DNA from: Anadara kagoshimensis
Taxonomy: Eukaryota; Mollusca; Bivalvia; Arcoida; Arcidae
Assembly (NCBI GenBank): GCA_021292105.1
Contig: CM037872.1
Coordinates: 13,790,791 to 13,854,790, forward strand
Length of the DNA stretch: 64,000 nucleotides
Direction: 5' to 3'
Positions 24,116 through 38,120 of the stretch are shown one piece after another. The stretch's first letter is position 1, and each line of letters begins with the position of its first letter. Under the pieces are notes generated by a model. The model had not been told where the DNA came from. It saw nothing but the letters and a program-made list of their open reading frames with translations, and did no database searches. The position numbers were made by a program, and so were the translations under genes.

Positions 24116-25326
24116 TGCAATTAGACGCATTATAAACTGTGTATACCTGATTATTGTTTATAGTCAATAAGCCATAAATGTAACTGTAAAGTCAATACTA
24201 CCACATGCCGATTACTCATCACAATATTCAAATACCTGAAAAAGTAGACACCTTATGTGTTAATCAGAAAAACAATAAAACGGTGTGTTCAACGTAATAC
24301 AACCCTACTGCGTTCTTAGTCTGGCATTGAAGCAAATATTAAAGTGTAAAATACGTTTAAAATGATTCTTATAATTTTGGTAAATTGAGAAAACTGCTTC
24401 TTGTCGTTTTGTTGACAAACTGCTTAAAAAGTGCATCCAAAACACATTTTGCAGATATCCGACAATTACTTACCTTTAGAACTCAGTTGTCGAACGTTGT
24501 GAATGAAAGGTATTTAAGGAATATTTGGTGGATTTTTAAGAATTTTGGCAAAAAAGGCAAGAAATCTGTCTTAAAATTACAAGAATTTTAAGAATCGTTG
24601 TAAAAGTTAGTTTAATCTTCTTTTGTTTCATTGTAGAGTTAGTAATTGTAAATTGTATTACCGTATATACCATTTCATTGTTTGTATGGCAATACATTAA
24701 TAAAGCACGAAAGAGTAACCCAGGCGCGTTCCTAAGTAGTTCTCTACTGTGACGATTAAGTGCACAAACGGGACTGTATGATTTAAAGTGGGAATAAGTG
24801 GAGAAATGAGGGGAGTATAGGGATTGTTTAAGGTTGAATATTCCTAACGAATGCTACTGTAGCACTGTATACTTTCCATTGCAAAGTAGAAACAAGGTCG
24901 ATTTAATATTACAGTAATTATAGAATACAAGGCGTGATAATGTACATTCCGTTATACAATATCATAGGTCCTCCATGATCTGATGGCAAAGTATACAGCT
25001 AGTCGATTTTAATACTAGGGTAATTTTAACGAAAGAGGCGTGCGCCGGCGTGATTATATACAGACGCATGTAAAAACTTCTTACACATATATACGTTTAA
25101 ACGCATTCGTCTTAATAAACACTCTGCCATGAGATCGTAGACGAACTCTACTACCTTTGTTGGTGGTTTAAATTCATATATTTAATTCAGAAAATATAGG
25201 AAATGAATATTCACCTGTCAAAAAAGTACGTAAATTGTCTTAAAACATTTCACAGGTGTATGAGAGTTTTTTATATAATATTTGCTGTTATTAAGTCCAA
25301 TGATTGTATATGTGCAAGTAGGATAA

Positions 25327-26299
25327 GGGTCATCTAAGTAGGAAAATTCAAGCGAAAACCATTTGGTTGAAAAACGTGAAAGAGGGGTACAATTATGAAA
25401 TTAAAACACAAGTGTGAAGATTCCTAAATAGAACTAAAGCAGGAATTGATAATTAAGAATTTTAAAATATTTGTTCATTTTTCATTGAAATTGTGCAAAA
25501 ATACGTGTAATGGGAAAACTAGTTTTCACCTAGTGTAACAACTAATTTTAAAAATGATAATATATTAATATAGCCAACGGCATAGAGCAGTGCAATGAGA
25601 CCAGAATTTGTTAAAGAAATACGAGACTTTTGAAAACTCGAATTTATGGTTGAGATTTTCAACGATTTTTTCCTTTTAAAAATGCGTGTACTAGGCGTGA
25701 TATTTATATTCTAAGGCCACCAATAATCCAAAATACAACAAGCCATTAAAAGTGCACAGTCAGACAATACTGTTCTATTTGAATTGAGGTGAATATTGTT
25801 TGCTTTGAACAATGCTGAACTATATACAGCCGAATATGCCTCAACAATAATCAAGTAATATACAAACTTAGCTTTTTATAATCTTACCTTGGATCGTTGG
25901 TAGCCTTAGAATATGAACTATCACGCCTGGTACACGCATTTTTAAAAGGAAAACGAATCGTAAAAACCTCAATCGTAAATTGTCGAGTTTTCAAAAACTC
26001 GTGTTTCTTTCACAAACTCTGTCTCTTTGCACTGCTCTATGACGTTGACTATGCTAATATCTTTTCATTTTTTAAATTAATTCGTTATACAAGGTGAAAA
26101 CTATTTTTCCCCAACACGTGTATTTTTGTACAATTTCCATAAAGAAATGCGATAAATATTTAAAAATTCTTATATTATCAATTCCTGCTTTATTTTTATT
26201 AATAAATATTCACACTTGTGTAGGTAATTTCATAATTATACCCTCTTTCACGTTTTTAACCAAATTATTTTCACTTGAATTTTCCTACTTAGATGACCC
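25327..26299. mobile_element. Array palindrome 4
   Basis: Site 2 on both sides. It is the dimer partner of the copies at 20759 and 29892. It has several one-base deletions relative to them. Confidence 0.88.
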
Positions 26300-27529
26300 T
26301 TAACGCAAGCAATTACACATTAATAAACTGTGTATATCAGTGATTATTGTTTATAGTCAATAAGCCATAAAATGTAACTGTAAAGTCAATACTACCACAC
26401 GTGCCGATTACTCATCACAATATTCAAATACCTGAAAAAGTAGACACCTTATGTGTTAATCATAAAACAACAAAACGGTGTGTTCAACGTAAGACAACCC
26501 TACTTCGTTCTTAGTCTGGGCATTGAAGCAAATATTAAAGTGTAAAATACGTTTAAAAATGATTCTTATAATTTTGGTAAATTGAGAAAACTGCTTCTTT
26601 GTCGTTTTGTTGACAAACTGCTTAAAAAGTGCATCAAAAACACATTTTGCAGATATCCGACGAATTACTTACCTTTAGAACTCAGTTGTCGAACGTTGTG
26701 AATGAAAGGTATTTAAGGAATATTTGGTGGATTTTTAAGAATTTTGGCAAGAAAACGGCAAGAAATCTGTCTTGAAAGATTACAAGAATTTTAAGAATCG
26801 TTGTTAAAAGTTAGTTTCATCTTCTTTTTTGTTTCATTGTGTATAGTTCGTAATTGTAAACCTTGTATTACCGTATATACCATTTCATTGTTTGTATGGC
26901 AATACATTAATAAAGCACGAAAGAGTAACCCAGGTGCGTTCCTAAGTAGTTGTCTACTGTGACGATTAAGTGCACAAACGGGGACTGTATGATTTAAAGG
27001 GTAAGTGGAGAAATGGGGGGTATAGGGATTGTTTAAGGTTGAATTTTCCTAACGAATGCTACTGTAGCACTGTATACTTTCCCATTGCAAAGTAGAAACA
27101 AGGTCGATTTAATATTACAGTAATTATAGAATACAAGGCGTGATAATGTACATTCCGTTATACAATATCATAGGTCCTCCACGATCTGATGGCAAAGTAT
27201 ACAGCTAGTCGATTTTAATACTAGGGTAATTTTAACGAATGAGCGTGCGCCGGCGTGATTATATACATACGCAGGTAAAAACTTCTTACACATATATACG
27301 TTTAAACGCATTCGTCTTAATAAACACTCTGCCATGAGATCGCAGACGAACTCTACTACCTTTGTTGGTGGTTTAAATTCATATATTTAACTTCAGAAAA
27401 TATTCCACCTGTCAAAAAAGTACGTAAATTGTCTTAAAACATTTCACAGGTGTATGAGAGTTTTTATATAATATTTGCTGTTATTAAGTCCAATGATTGT
27501 ATATGTGCAAGTAGGATAAGGGTCATCTA

Positions 27530-28500
27530 AGTAGAAATTCAAGCGAAAACCATTTGGTTGAAAAACGTGAAAGAGGAGTACAACTATGAAATTACCAACA
27601 CAAGTGTGAAGATTCCTAAATAGAACTAAAGCAGGAATTAATAATTTAAGAACTTTTAAAATATTTGGTTCATTTTTTCATTGAACTTGTGCAAAAATAC
27701 GCGTAATAGGGAAAACTAGTTTCACCTAGTGTAACAAACTATTTTAAAAATGATGATATATTAATATAGCCAACGGCATAGAGCAGTGCAATGGGACCAG
27801 AGTTTGTAAAGAAATACGAGACTTTTGAAAACTCGACAATTTATGGTTGAATTTTCAACGATTTATTTTCCTTTTAAAAATGCGTGTACCAGGCGTGATA
27901 TTTATTTCTAAGGCCACCAATAATCCAAAATACAACAAGCCATTAAAAGTGCACAGTCAGACAATACTGTTCTATTTGAATTGAGGTGAATATTGTTTGC
28001 TTTGAACAATGCTGAACTATATACAGCCGAATATGCCACAACAATAATCAAGTAATATAGAAACTTGGCTTTTATAGTCTTACCTTGGATCTTTTGTAGC
28101 CTTAGAACTATGAACTATCACGCCAGGTACATGCATTTTAAAGGGAAAATTAATCGTACATAACCTCAACCGTACATTGTCGAGTTTTCAAAAACCTCGT
28201 ATTTCTTTACCAAACTCTGGCCCCTTTGCGCTGCTCTATGACGTTAAACTTATACATATCTTTTCATTTTTTTAAAATTAATTCGTTACACAAGGTGATC
28301 GACATCTTTCCCCAACACGTGTATTTTGCACAATTTCCATAAAAATGCAACAAATAGTTTTAAAATTCATAAATTATCAATTCCTGCTTTATTTTTATTT
28401 ATAAATCTTCACACCTGTGTAGGTAATTTCATAATTGTACCCCTCTTTCGCGTTTTTCAACCAAATTGTTTTCAGTTGAATTTTCCTACTTAGATGACCC
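27530..28500. mobile_element. Array palindrome 5, mixed flanks
   Basis: Same junction class as 22977-23952: site 2 left, site 1 right, followed by an unoccupied site 2 at 28656-28659. Confidence 0.88.
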
Positions 28501-28655
28501 TTAAATTCATATATATAAGTTCAGAAAATATACGGGAAGGAATATTTCACGTGTTTAAAAAGTACGTAAATTGTCAAAAAATTTCACAGGTGTACAAGAA
28601 TTTTTATATATTGCTTGCTGTTATTAAGTCCAATGATTGTTTATGTGCAAGTACG

Positions 28656-28659
28656 TTAA
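28656..28659 (+). other. Unoccupied site 2, second example
   Basis: Same uninterrupted GCAAGTACGTTAATGCAATT, one higher-order period (about 4.54 kb) from the first empty site. Confidence 0.88.
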
Positions 28660-29065
28660 TGCAATTAGACGCATTAATAAACTGTGTATACCAGTGATTA
28701 TTGTTTATAGTCAATAAGCCATAAAATGTAACTGTAAAGTCAATACTACCACACGTGCCGATTACTCATCACAATATTCAAATACCTGAAAAAGTAGACA
28801 CCCTTATGTGTTAATCAGAAAAACAATAAAACGGTGTGTTCAACGTAATACAACCCTACTGCGTTCTTAGTCTGATTGAAGCAAATATTAAAGTGTAAAA
28901 TACGTTTAAAGATGATTCTTATAATTTTGGTAAATTGAGAAAACTGCTTCTTTGTCGTTTTGTTGACAAACTGCTTAAAAAGTGCATTCAAAACACATTT
29001 TGCAGATATCCGACAAATTACTTACCTTTAGAACTCAGTTGTCGAACGTTGTAAATGAAAGATAT

Positions 29066-29449
29066 TTAAGGAATATTTGGTGGATTTTTAAGAATTTTGG
29101 CAAAAAAATGGCAAGAAATCTGTCTTAAAAAATTACAAGAATTATAAGAATCGTTGTAAAAAGTTAGTTTTAATTTCTTATATGTTTCATTGCGTAGAGT
29201 TAGTAATTGTAAATGTTGTATTACGGTATATACCATTTCATTGTTTGTATGGCAATACATTAGTAAAGCACGAAAGAGAACACCAGGCGCGTTCCCAAGT
29301 AGTTCTCTACTGTGACGATTAAGTGCACAAACCGGGACTGTATGATTTAAAGTGGGAATAAGTGGAGAAATGAGGGGAGTATAGGGATTGTTTAAGGTTG
29401 AATATTCCTTACGAATGCTACTGTAGTACTGTATACTTTTCCATTGCAA
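29066..29449 (-). other. Open frame in the array spacer (127 codons), probably not a gene
   Basis: The longest frame of the spacer; a near-identical 127-codon frame lies at 19932-20315 and a diverged 133-codon frame at 17232-17633. It contains STLNNPYTPLISPLIPTLNH but no recognisable domain. Block B copies and the middle block A copy break it by small indels. It may be a remnant of what the spacer once was, or chance. Confidence 0.15.
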
Positions 29450-29891
29450 AGTAGAAACAAGGTCGATTTAATATTACAGTAATTATAGAATACAAGGCGT
29501 GATAATGTACATTCCGTTATACAATATCATAGGTCCTCCATGATCTGATGGCAAAGTATACAGCTAGTCGATTTAATACTAGGGTAATTTTAACGAATGA
29601 AGCGTGCGCCGGCGTGATTATATACAGACGCATGTAAAAACTTCTTACACCTATATACGTTTAAACGCATTCGTCTTAATAAACACTCTGCCATGAGATC
29701 GTAGACGAACTCTACTACCTTGTTGGTGGTTTAAATTCATATATTTAAATTCAGAAAATATATGGAAATGAATATTGCACCTGTCAAAAAAGTACGTAAA
29801 TTGTCTTAAAACATTTCACAGGTGTATGAGAGTTTTTATATAATATTTGCTGTTATTAAGTCCAATGATTGTATATGTGCAAGTAGGATAA

Positions 29892-30889
29892 GGGTCATCT
29901 AAGTAGGAAAATTCAAGCGAAAACCATTTGGTTGAAAACGTGAAAGAGGGGTACAATTATGAAATTAAGAACACAAGTGTGAAGATTCCTAAATAGAACT
30001 AAAGCAGGAATTGATAATTTAAGAATTTTTAAAATATTTGTTGCATTTTTTCATTGAAATTGTGCAAAAATACGTGTAATGGGGAAAACTAGTTTTCACC
30101 TAGTGTAACGAACTAATTTTAAAATGATAAGATATTAATATAGCCGACGGCATAGAGCAGTGCAATGAGACCAGAATTTGTTAAAGAAATACGAGACTTT
30201 TGAAAACTCGAGAATTTATGGTTGAGATTTTCAACGATTTATTTTCCTTTTAAAAATGCGTGTACCAGGCGTGATATTTATATTCTAAGGCCACCAATAA
30301 TCCAAAATACAACAAGCCATTAAAAGTGCACAGTCAGACAATACTGTTCTATTTGAATTGAGGTGAATATTGTTTGCTTTGAACAATGCTGAACTATATA
30401 CAGCCGAATATGCCTCAACAATAATCAAGTAATATACAAACTTAGCTTTTTATAATCTTACCTTGGATCGTTGGTAACCTTAGAATATGAACTATCACGC
30501 CTGGTACACGCATTTTTAAAAGGAAAACGAATCGTAAAAAGCCTCAATCGTAAATTGTCGAGTTTTCAAAAACCTCGTGTTTCTTTCACAAACTCTGTCT
30601 CCTTTGCACTGCTCTATGACGTTGACTATGCTAATATCTTTTCATTTTTTAAATTAATTCGTTATACAAGGTGAAAACTATTTTTCCCCAACACGTGTAT
30701 TTTTGTACAATTTCCATAAAGAAATGCGATAAATATTTTAAAAATTCTTATATTATCAATTCCTGCTTTATTTTTATTAATAAATATTCACACTTGTGTA
30801 GGTAATTCCATAATTATATCCCTCTTTCACGTTTTTAAACCAAATTATTTTCACTTGAATTTTCCTACTTAGATGACCCTTAACGCAAG
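29892..30889. mobile_element. Array palindrome 6
   Basis: Site 2 on both sides. It closely matches the copy at 20759, 9133 bp away, which is two dimer periods. Confidence 0.88.
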
Positions 30890-31956
30890 TAATTACACAC
30901 ATTAATAAACTGTGTATATCAGTGATTATTGTTTATAGTCAATAAGCCATAAAATGTAACTGTAAAGTCAATACTACCACACGTGCCGATTACTCATCAC
31001 AATATTCAAATACCTGAAAAAGTAAACAACCTATATGTGTTAATCATAAAAACAACAAAACGGTGTGTTCAACGTAATACAACCCTACTGCGTTCTTAAT
31101 CTGGGCATTGAAGCAAATATTAAAGTTTAAAATATGTTTAAAAATGATTCTGATAATTTTGGTAAATTGAGAAAACGGCTTCTTTGTCGTTTTGTTGACA
31201 AACTGCTTAAAAAGTGCATCAAAAACACATTTTGCAGATATCCGACGAATTACTTACCTTTAGAACTCAGTTGTCGAACGTTGTGAATGAAAGGTATTTA
31301 AGGAATATTTGGTGGATTTTTAAGAATTTTGGCAAAAAATGGCAAGAAATCTGTCTTGAAAGATTACAAGAATTATAAGAATCGTTGTAAAAAGTTAGTT
31401 TTAATTTCTTATATGTTTCATTGCGTAGAGTTAGTAATTGTAAATGTTGTATTACGGATATACCATTTCATTGTCTGTATGGCAATACATTAGTAAAGCA
31501 CGAAAGAGTAACCCAGGTGCATTCCCAAGTAGTTGTCTACTGTGACGATTAAGTGCACAAACGGGGACTGTATGATTTTAAGTGGAGAAATGAGGGGAGT
31601 ATAGGGATTGTTTAAGGTTGAATATTCCTTACGAATGCTACTGTAGCACTGTATACTTTCCCATTGCAAAGTAGAAACAAGGTCGATTTAATATTACAGT
31701 AATTATAGAATACAAGGCATGATAATGTACATTCCTTTATACAATATCATAGGTCCTCCATGATCTGATGGCAAAGTATACAGCTAGTCGATTTTAATAC
31801 TAGTGTAATTTTAACGAAAGAGGCGTGCGCCGGCGTGATTATATACAGACACAGGTAAAGCTTCTTACACCTATATACGTTTTAAACCCATCCGTCTTAA
31901 TAAACACTCTGTCATGAGATCGTGGGCGAACTCTACTACCTTTATTGGTCGTTTAA

Positions 31957-32940
31957 GGGTCATCTTAGTTGGAAAATTCAAGTGAAAACCATTTGGTTAA
32001 AACGTGAAAGAGGGGTACAATTATGAAATTACCTACACAAGTGTGAAGATTTATAAATAAAAATAAAGCAGGAACTGATAATTTAAGAATTTTTGAAATA
32101 TGTGTTGCATTTTTTGTTGAAATTGTGCAAAAAAAAAAACACGTGTTGGGAAGATGACTTTCACCTTGTGTAACGAATTAATATGAAAAATAAAAAGATA
32201 TTAATAAATTCAACGTTATAGAGCAGTGCAAAGGGGTCAGAGTTTGTTAAAGAAATACAAGGTTTTTGAAAACTCGATAATTTACGGTTACGGTTATCTA
32301 TGATTTATTTTCCTTTTAAAAATGCGTGTACAAGGCGTGATTTTTATGTTCTAAGGCCACAAATAATCCAAAATACAACAAGTCATAAAAAGTGCATAGT
32401 CACACAATACTGTACTATTTGAATTGAGGTGAATATTGTTTGCTTTGAACAATGCTGAACTATATACAGCCGAATATGCCACAACAATAATCAAGTAATA
32501 TAGAAACTTGGCTTTTATAATCTTACCTTGGATCTTTTGTAGCCTTAGAACTATGAACTATCACGCCAGGTACATGCATTTTAAAGGGAAATTAATCGTA
32601 CATAACCTCAACTGTACATTGTCGAGTTTTCAAAAACTTCGTGTTTCTTCACAAACTCTGTCTCTTTTGCACTGCTCTATGACGTTGACTATGCTAATAT
32701 CTTTTCATTTTTTAAATTAATTCGTAATACAAGGTGAAAACTATTTTTCCCCAACACGTGTATTTTTGTTACAATTTCCATAAAGAAATGCGACAAATAT
32801 TTTAAAAATTCTGATATTATCAATTCCTGCTTTATTTTTATTTATAAATTCACACTTGTGTAGGTAATTTCATAATTATACCCCTCTTTCACGTTTTTCA
32901 ACCAAATTATTTTCACTTGAATTTTCCTACTTAATGACCC
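31957..32940. mobile_element. Array palindrome 7, first of block B
   Basis: First copy with site 1 (GTCGTTTAA) on the left; site 2 on the right. It marks the switch from block A to block B. Confidence 0.88.
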
Positions 32941-34019
32941 TTAACGCAATTAGACACATTAATAAACTGTGTATATCAGTGATTATTGTTTATAGTCAAT
33001 AAGCCATAAAAATGTAACTGTAAAGTCAATACTACCACACGTGCCGATTACTCATTACAATATTCAAATAGCTGAAAAAGTAGATACCCTTATGTGTTAA
33101 TCATAAAAACAATAAAACGGTGTGTTCAACGTAATACAACCCCTACTGCGTTCTTAGTCTGAGCATTGAAGCAAATATTAAAGTTTAAAATACGTTTTAA
33201 AAATGATTCTTATAATTTTTGGTAAATTGAGAAAACTGCTTCTTTGTCGTTTTGTTGACAAACTGCTTAAAAAGTGCATCCAATCACATTTTGCAGATAT
33301 CCGACGAATTACTTACCTTTAGAAACTCAGTTGTCGAACGTTGTGAATGAAAGGTATTTAAGGAATATTTGTGGATTTTTAAGAATTTTGGCAAGAAAAA
33401 CTGCAAGAAATCTGTCTTGAAAGATTACAAGAATTTTAAGAATCGTTGTAAAAAGTTAGTTTCAACTTTTTTTGTTTCATTGTGTATAGTTCGTAATTGT
33501 AAACCTTGTTTTACCGTATATACCATTTCATTTTTATGGCAATACATTAATAAAGCACGAAAGAGTAACCAGGTGCGTTCCTAAGTAGTTGTGTACTGTG
33601 ACGATTAAGTGCACAAACGGGGGACTGTATGATTTAAAGTGGGAATAAGTGGAGAAATGAGGGGAGTATAGGGATTGTTTAAGGTTGAATTTCCTAACGA
33701 ATGCTATTGTAGCACTGTATACTTGTCCCATTGCAAAGTAGAAACAAGGTCTATTTAATATTACAGTAATTATAGAATACAAGGCGTGATAATGTACATT
33801 CCGTTATACATATATCATAGGTCCTCCACGATCTGATGGCAAAGTATACAGCTAGTCGATTTAATACTAGGGTAATTTAACGAAAGAGCGTGCGCCGGCG
33901 TGATTATATACAGACACAGGTAAAGCTTCTTACACCTATATACGTTTTAAACCATCCGTCTTAATAAACACTCTGTCATGAGATCGTGGGCGACTCTACT
34001 ACCTTTATTGGTCGTTTAA

Positions 34020-34989
34020 GGGTCATCTTAGTAGGAAATTTCAAGTGAAAACCATTTGGTTTAAAACGTGAAAGAGGGGTACAACTATGAAATTACCTAC
34101 ACAAGTGTGAAGATTTATAAATAAAATAAACAGGAACTGATAATTTAAGAATTTTGAAATATGTGTTGCATTTTTTGTGAAATTGTGCAAAAAAACCACG
34201 TGTTGGGAAGATGATTTTCACTTGTGTAACGAATTAATATAAGAAATGAATAGATATTAATAAATTCAACGTTATAGAGCATGCAACGGGGCAGAGTTGT
34301 TAAAGAAATACAAGGTATTTGAAAACTCGACAATTTACGGTTGGGTTATTACGATTAATTTTCCCTTTTAAAAATGCGTGTACAAGGCGTGATATTTATG
34401 TTCTAAGGCAACTAATAATCCAAATACAACAAGTCATAAAAAGTGCACGGTCACACAATACTGTACTATTGAATTGAGGTGAATATTGTTTGCTTTGAAC
34501 AATGCTGAACTATATACAGCCGAATATGCTACAACAATAATCAAGTAATATAGAAACTTGGCTTTTATAATCTTACCTTGGATCTTTTGTAGCCTTAGAA
34601 TATGAACTATCACGCCAGGTACATGCATTTTAAAGGGAAAATTAATCGTACATAACCTCAACCGTAAATTGTCGAGTTTTCAAAAACCTTGTATTTCTTT
34701 AACAAACTCTGGCCCCTTTGCGCTGCTCTATGACGTTTAAATTTATTCATATCTTTTCATTTTTTTTAAAATTAATTCGTTACACAAGGTGATCGACATC
34801 TTTTTCCAACACGTGTATTTTGCACAATTTCCATAAAAATGCAACAAATTTTTAAAATTCATATATTATGAATTCCTGCTTATTTTATTTATAAATCTTC
34901 ACACCTGTGTAGGTAATTTCATAGTTGTACTATCTTTCGCGTTTTTCAACCAAATTGTTTTCACTTGAATTTTCCTACTTAGATGACCC
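34020..34989. mobile_element. Array palindrome 8
   Basis: Site 1 left. The right TTAA is reduced to TAA (CCCTAACGC), one of many single-base losses in this part of the array. Confidence 0.85.
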
Positions 34990-36065
34990 TAACGCAATTA
35001 GACACTTAAAACTGTGTATATCAGTGATTATTGTTATAGTCAATAAGCCATAAAATGTAACTGTAAAGTCAATACTACCACAACGTGCCGATTACTCATC
35101 ACAATATTCAAAATAGCTGAAAAAGTAGATACCCTTATGTGTTAATCATAAAAAACAAATAAAACGGTGTGTTCAAACGTAATACAACCCTACTGCGTTC
35201 TTAGTCTGAGCATTGAAGCAAATATTAAAGTTTAAAATACGTTTAAAAATGATTCTTATAATTTTGGTAAATTGAGAAAACTGCTTCTTTGTCGTTTTGT
35301 TGACAAACTGCTTAAAAAGTGCTCCAAATCACATTTTGCAGATATCCGACGAATTACTTACCTTTAGAACTCAGTTGTCGAACGTTGTGAATGAAAGGTA
35401 TTTAAGGAATATTTTGGTGGATTTTTAAGAATTTTGGCAAGAAAAACGGCAAGAAATCTGTCTTGAAAGATTACAAGAATTTTAAGAATCGTTGTAAAAA
35501 GTTAGTTTCAACTTCTTTTTTGTTTCATTGTGTATAGTTCGTAATTGTAAACCTTGTTTTACCGTATATACCATTTCATTGTTTGTATGGCAATACATTA
35601 ATAAAGCACGAAAGAGTAACCCAGGTGCGTTCCTAAGTAGTTGTCTACTGTGACGATTAAGTGCACAAACGGGACTGTATGATTAAGTGGGAATAAGTGG
35701 AGAAATGAGGGGAGTATAGGGATTGTTTAAGGTTGAATTTCCTAACGAATGTATGTAGCACTTATACTTTCCCATTGCAAAGTAGAAACAAGGTCTATTT
35801 AATATTACAGTAATTATAGAATACAAGGCTGATAATGTACATTCCGTTATACAATATCATAGGTCCTCCACGATCTGATGGCAAACATACAGCTAGTCGA
35901 TTTTAATAACTAGGGTAATTTTAACGAAAAAGGCGTGCGCCGGCGTGATTATATACAGACACAGGTAAAGCTTCTTACACTATATACGTTTTAAACCCAT
36001 CCGTCTTAATAAACACTCTGTCATGAGATCGTGGGCGAACTCTACTACCTTTATTGGTCGTTTAA

Positions 36066-37043
36066 GGGTCATCTTAGTAGGAAATTTCAAGTGAAAACCA
36101 TTTGGTTAAAAACGTGAAAGAGGGGTACAACTATGAAATTACCTACACAAGTGTGAAGATTTATAAATAAAAATAAAACAGGAACTGATAATTTAAGAAT
36201 TTTTGAAATGTGTTGCATTTTTGTTGAAATTGTGCAAAAAAAACCACGTGTTGGGAAGATGATTTTCACCTTGTGTAACGAATTAATATAAAAAATGAAT
36301 AGATATTAATAAATTCAACGTATAGAGCAATGCAACGGGGCCAGAGTTTGTTAAAGAAATACAAGGTATTTGAAAACTCGACAATTACGGTTGAGGTTAT
36401 CTACGATTTATTTTCCTTTTAAAAATGCGTGTACAAGGCGTGATATTTATGTTCTAAGGCAACTAATAATCCAAAATATAACAAGGTCATAAAAAGTGCA
36501 CAGTCACACAATACTGTACTATTTGAATTGAGGTGAATATTGTTTGCTTGAACAATGCTGAACTATATACAGCCTAATATGCTACAATAATAATCAAGTA
36601 ATATAGAAACTTGGCTTTTATAATCTTACCTTGGATCTTTTGTAGCCTTAGAATATGAACTATCACGCCAGGTACATGCATTTTAAAGGGGAAAATTAAT
36701 CGTAACATAACCTCAACCGTAAATTGTCGAGTTTTCAAAAACCTTGTATTTCTTTACAAACTCTGGCCCCTTTGCGCTGCTCTATGACGTTAAATTTATT
36801 CATATCTTTTCATTTTTTTTAAAATTAATTCGTTACGCAAGGTGATCGACATCTTTCCCAACACGTGTATTTTGCACAATTTCCATAAAAATGCAACAAA
36901 TATTTTTAAAAATTCATATATTATGAATTCCTGCTTTATTTTTTATAAATCTTCACACCTGTGTAGGTAATTTCATAGTTGTACTATCTTTCGCGTTTTT
37001 CAACCAAATTGTTTTCACTTGAATTTTCCTACTTAGATGACCC
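36066..37043. mobile_element. Array palindrome 9
   Basis: Standard block B copy: site 1 left, site 2 right. Confidence 0.88.
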
Positions 37044-38120
37044 TTAACGCAATTAGACACATTAATAAACTGTGTATATCAGTGATTATTGTTTATAGTC
37101 AAAAGCCATAAAATGTAACTGTAAAGTCAACTACTACCACACGTGCCGATTACTCATCACAATATTCAAATAGCTGAAAAAGTAGATACCCTTATGTGTT
37201 AATCATAAAACAATAAAACGGTGTGTTCAACGTAATTACAACCCCTACTGCGTTCTTAGTCTGAGCATTGAAGCAAATATTAAAGTTTAAAATACGTTTA
37301 AAAATGATTCTTATAATTTTGGTAAATTGAGAAAACTGCTTCTTTGTCGTTTTGTTGACAAACTGCTTAAAAAGTGCATCCAAATCACATTTTGCAGATA
37401 TCCGACGAATTACTTACCTTAGAACTCAGTTGTCGAACGTTGTGAATGCAAGGTATTTAAGGAATATTTGGTGGATTTTTAAGAATTTTGGCAAGAAAAC
37501 GGCAAGAAATCTGTCTTGAAAGATTACAAGAATTTAAGAATCGTTGTAAAAAGTTAGTTTCAACGTTTTTTGTTTCATTGTGTCTAGTTCGTAATTGTAA
37601 ACCTGTATTACCGTATATACCATTTCATTGTTTGTATGGCAATACATTAATAAAGCACGAAAGAGTAACCCAGGTGCGTTCCTAAGTAGTTGTCTACTGT
37701 GACGATTAAGTGCACAAACGGGGACTGTATGATTTAAAGTGGGAATAAGTGGAGAAATGAGGGGAGTATAGGGATTGTTTAAGGTTGAATTTCCTAACGA
37801 ATGCTATGTAGCACTGTATACTTTCCATTGCAAAGTAGAAACAAGGTCTATTTAATATTACAGTAATTATAGAATACAAGGCGTGATAATGTACATTCCG
37901 TTATACAATATCATAGGTCCTCCACGATCTGATGGCAAAGTATACAGCTAGTCGATTTTAATACTAGGGTAATTTTAACGAAAGAGGCGTGCGCCGGCGT
38001 GATTATATACAGACACAGGTAAAGCTTCTTACACCTATATACGTTTTAAACCCATCCGTCTTAATAAACACTCTGTCATGAGATCGTGGGCGAACTCTAC
38101 TACCTTTATTGGTCGTTTAA

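Larger units (their letters stand above)
16745..31956. repeat. Array block A, dimeric higher-order period ~4.57 kb
   Basis: Palindrome starts at 20759, 25327 and 29892 are 4568 and 4565 bp apart. Between them lie palindromes at 22977 and 27530 with a different right flank. Each dimer has one unit in which the palindrome sits between two copies of site 2, and one in which its left flank is site 2 and its right flank is site 1. Spacers here include a 157-bp segment between sites 1 and 2 (for example 17811-17967) that block B lacks. Confidence 0.88.

Noticed and set aside
31957-36065. Direct 2-kb repeats as the ends of an LTR element
   Set aside because: The repeats are many in tandem, contain internal palindromes flanked by TTAA, and enclose no gag or pol. 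They are satellite monomers.
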